A stretch of DNA of 5,598 bases from Bacteroidales bacterium UBA1797 (GTDB lineage Bacteria > Bacteroidota > Bacteroidia > Bacteroidales > VadinHA17). Made by a program: the position numbers and the translations under genes. The notes beneath the pieces are model-generated. The model had not been told where the DNA came from, ran no database searches, and saw only the letters and a list, made by a program, of their open reading frames with translations. Below, in pieces: positions 5,294 to 5,598 of this stretch (the stretch's first letter is position 1; each line of letters starts with the position of its first letter). The DNA is taken from positions 1 through 5,598 of the forward strand of contig DCFT01000098.1 in NCBI GenBank assembly GCA_002319885.1. The letters run 5' to 3'.

Positions 5294-5598
5294 TCAAGAT
5301 TCATTATTTGACCATACAAGTGAACTCGCTCCCAACACAGCTGCATTATGAGTACTTAACTGAGATGGCAGAAGTTTTACCTTTCCTTTATAAATACTGA
5401 GAAGGTTTTCTTCCATATATTCCTTTGCAGGTTCAAAAATCAGATCTTTGGCAAGGGCGAGACCTCCAAAAAGGAAAATTGCTTCCGGATTGGTATGAGC
5501 AACAACATCGGCAAGTTTGAAGCCAAGCATCCTTCCGGTATGTGTGAAAGCTCTTTTGGCTATATAATCACCGCGTTTTGCAGCATCATGAATAATTT
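5294..5598 (-). CDS. ROK-family sugar kinase (glucokinase-like), 3' part
   Basis: The last 100 residues of a ROK (repressor, ORF, kinase) family protein are present; the reading frame stays open to the right edge, so the 5' two thirds, including the ATP phosphate loop, the catalytic DGD-type aspartate and the zinc-binding cysteines, lie outside the window. The visible part begins IIHDAAKRGDYIAKRAF. It contains the family's late nucleotide-binding strand and glycine turn, NPEAIFLFGGLA (36-47), then the FEPAKEYMEENLL helix (54-66) and the terminal NAAVLGASSLVW (84-95). These match bacterial ROK glucokinases, which phosphorylate glucose or a related hexose with ATP in the cytoplasm; the exact sugar cannot be fixed from this part. 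The absence of an N-terminal DNA-binding domain cannot be checked. The internal ATG at 5530 is not a real start, since conserved ROK sequence continues upstream of it. Confidence 0.93.
   Translation of the reverse strand, partial: IIHDAAKRGDYIAKRAFTHTGRMLGFKLADVVAHTNPEAIFLFGGLALAKDLIFEPAKEYMEENLLSIYKGKVKLLPSQLSTHNAAVLGASSLVWSNNES

Overview
The window looks like an ordinary chromosomal stretch from a member of the Bacteroidota, probably Bacteroidales or a relative. The clues are protein style (the ROK kinase tail and the AMP-ligase ending in RFLYTKE), weak or absent Shine-Dalgarno sequences before every start, two exact matches to the Bacteroidota -7 box TAnnTTTG, and C/G-tract palindromes of the CCCCCTTTAGGGGG kind between genes. 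This is family recognition by eye, not a search result.

All six supported genes lie on the minus strand, so transcription runs from high to low coordinates. In that order they are: the 3' end of a ROK-family sugar kinase (5598-5294, cut by the window edge); a small four-helix membrane protein of unknown function (5270-4884), probably in the same operon; a long-chain acyl-CoA synthetase-like AMP-forming ligase (4697-3045); ispD of the MEP isoprenoid pathway (2914-2243); a 375-residue protein that looks like two tandem GNAT folds (2153-1026); and a stand-alone class I glutamine amidotransferase (849-145). The last 144 bases hold no gene but carry a possible leftward promoter for a gene outside the window.

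The genes do not form one obvious pathway. Sugar phosphorylation, fatty acid activation, isoprenoid synthesis, acyl transfer and glutamine hydrolysis look like loosely grouped housekeeping and accessory functions. Only the kinase and membrane protein are close enough to be called an operon with confidence. The other gaps are 89 to 186 bases.

The most unusual content is in the gaps. Each of the three gaps between 849 and 3045 holds a different repeat-like structure: an imperfect long inverted repeat built from CACAGAG/CTCTGTG words, four degenerate 8-base tandem units, and a facing pair of C/G-tract hairpins. The gap before the ligase gene holds a -7 box inside a 10-base palindrome, overlapping alternative hairpins, and an AT-rich inverted repeat that could be an operator. 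I see no CRISPR array, RNA gene, insertion sequence or clear defence or biosynthetic system, and nothing that I would call a new multi-gene system.
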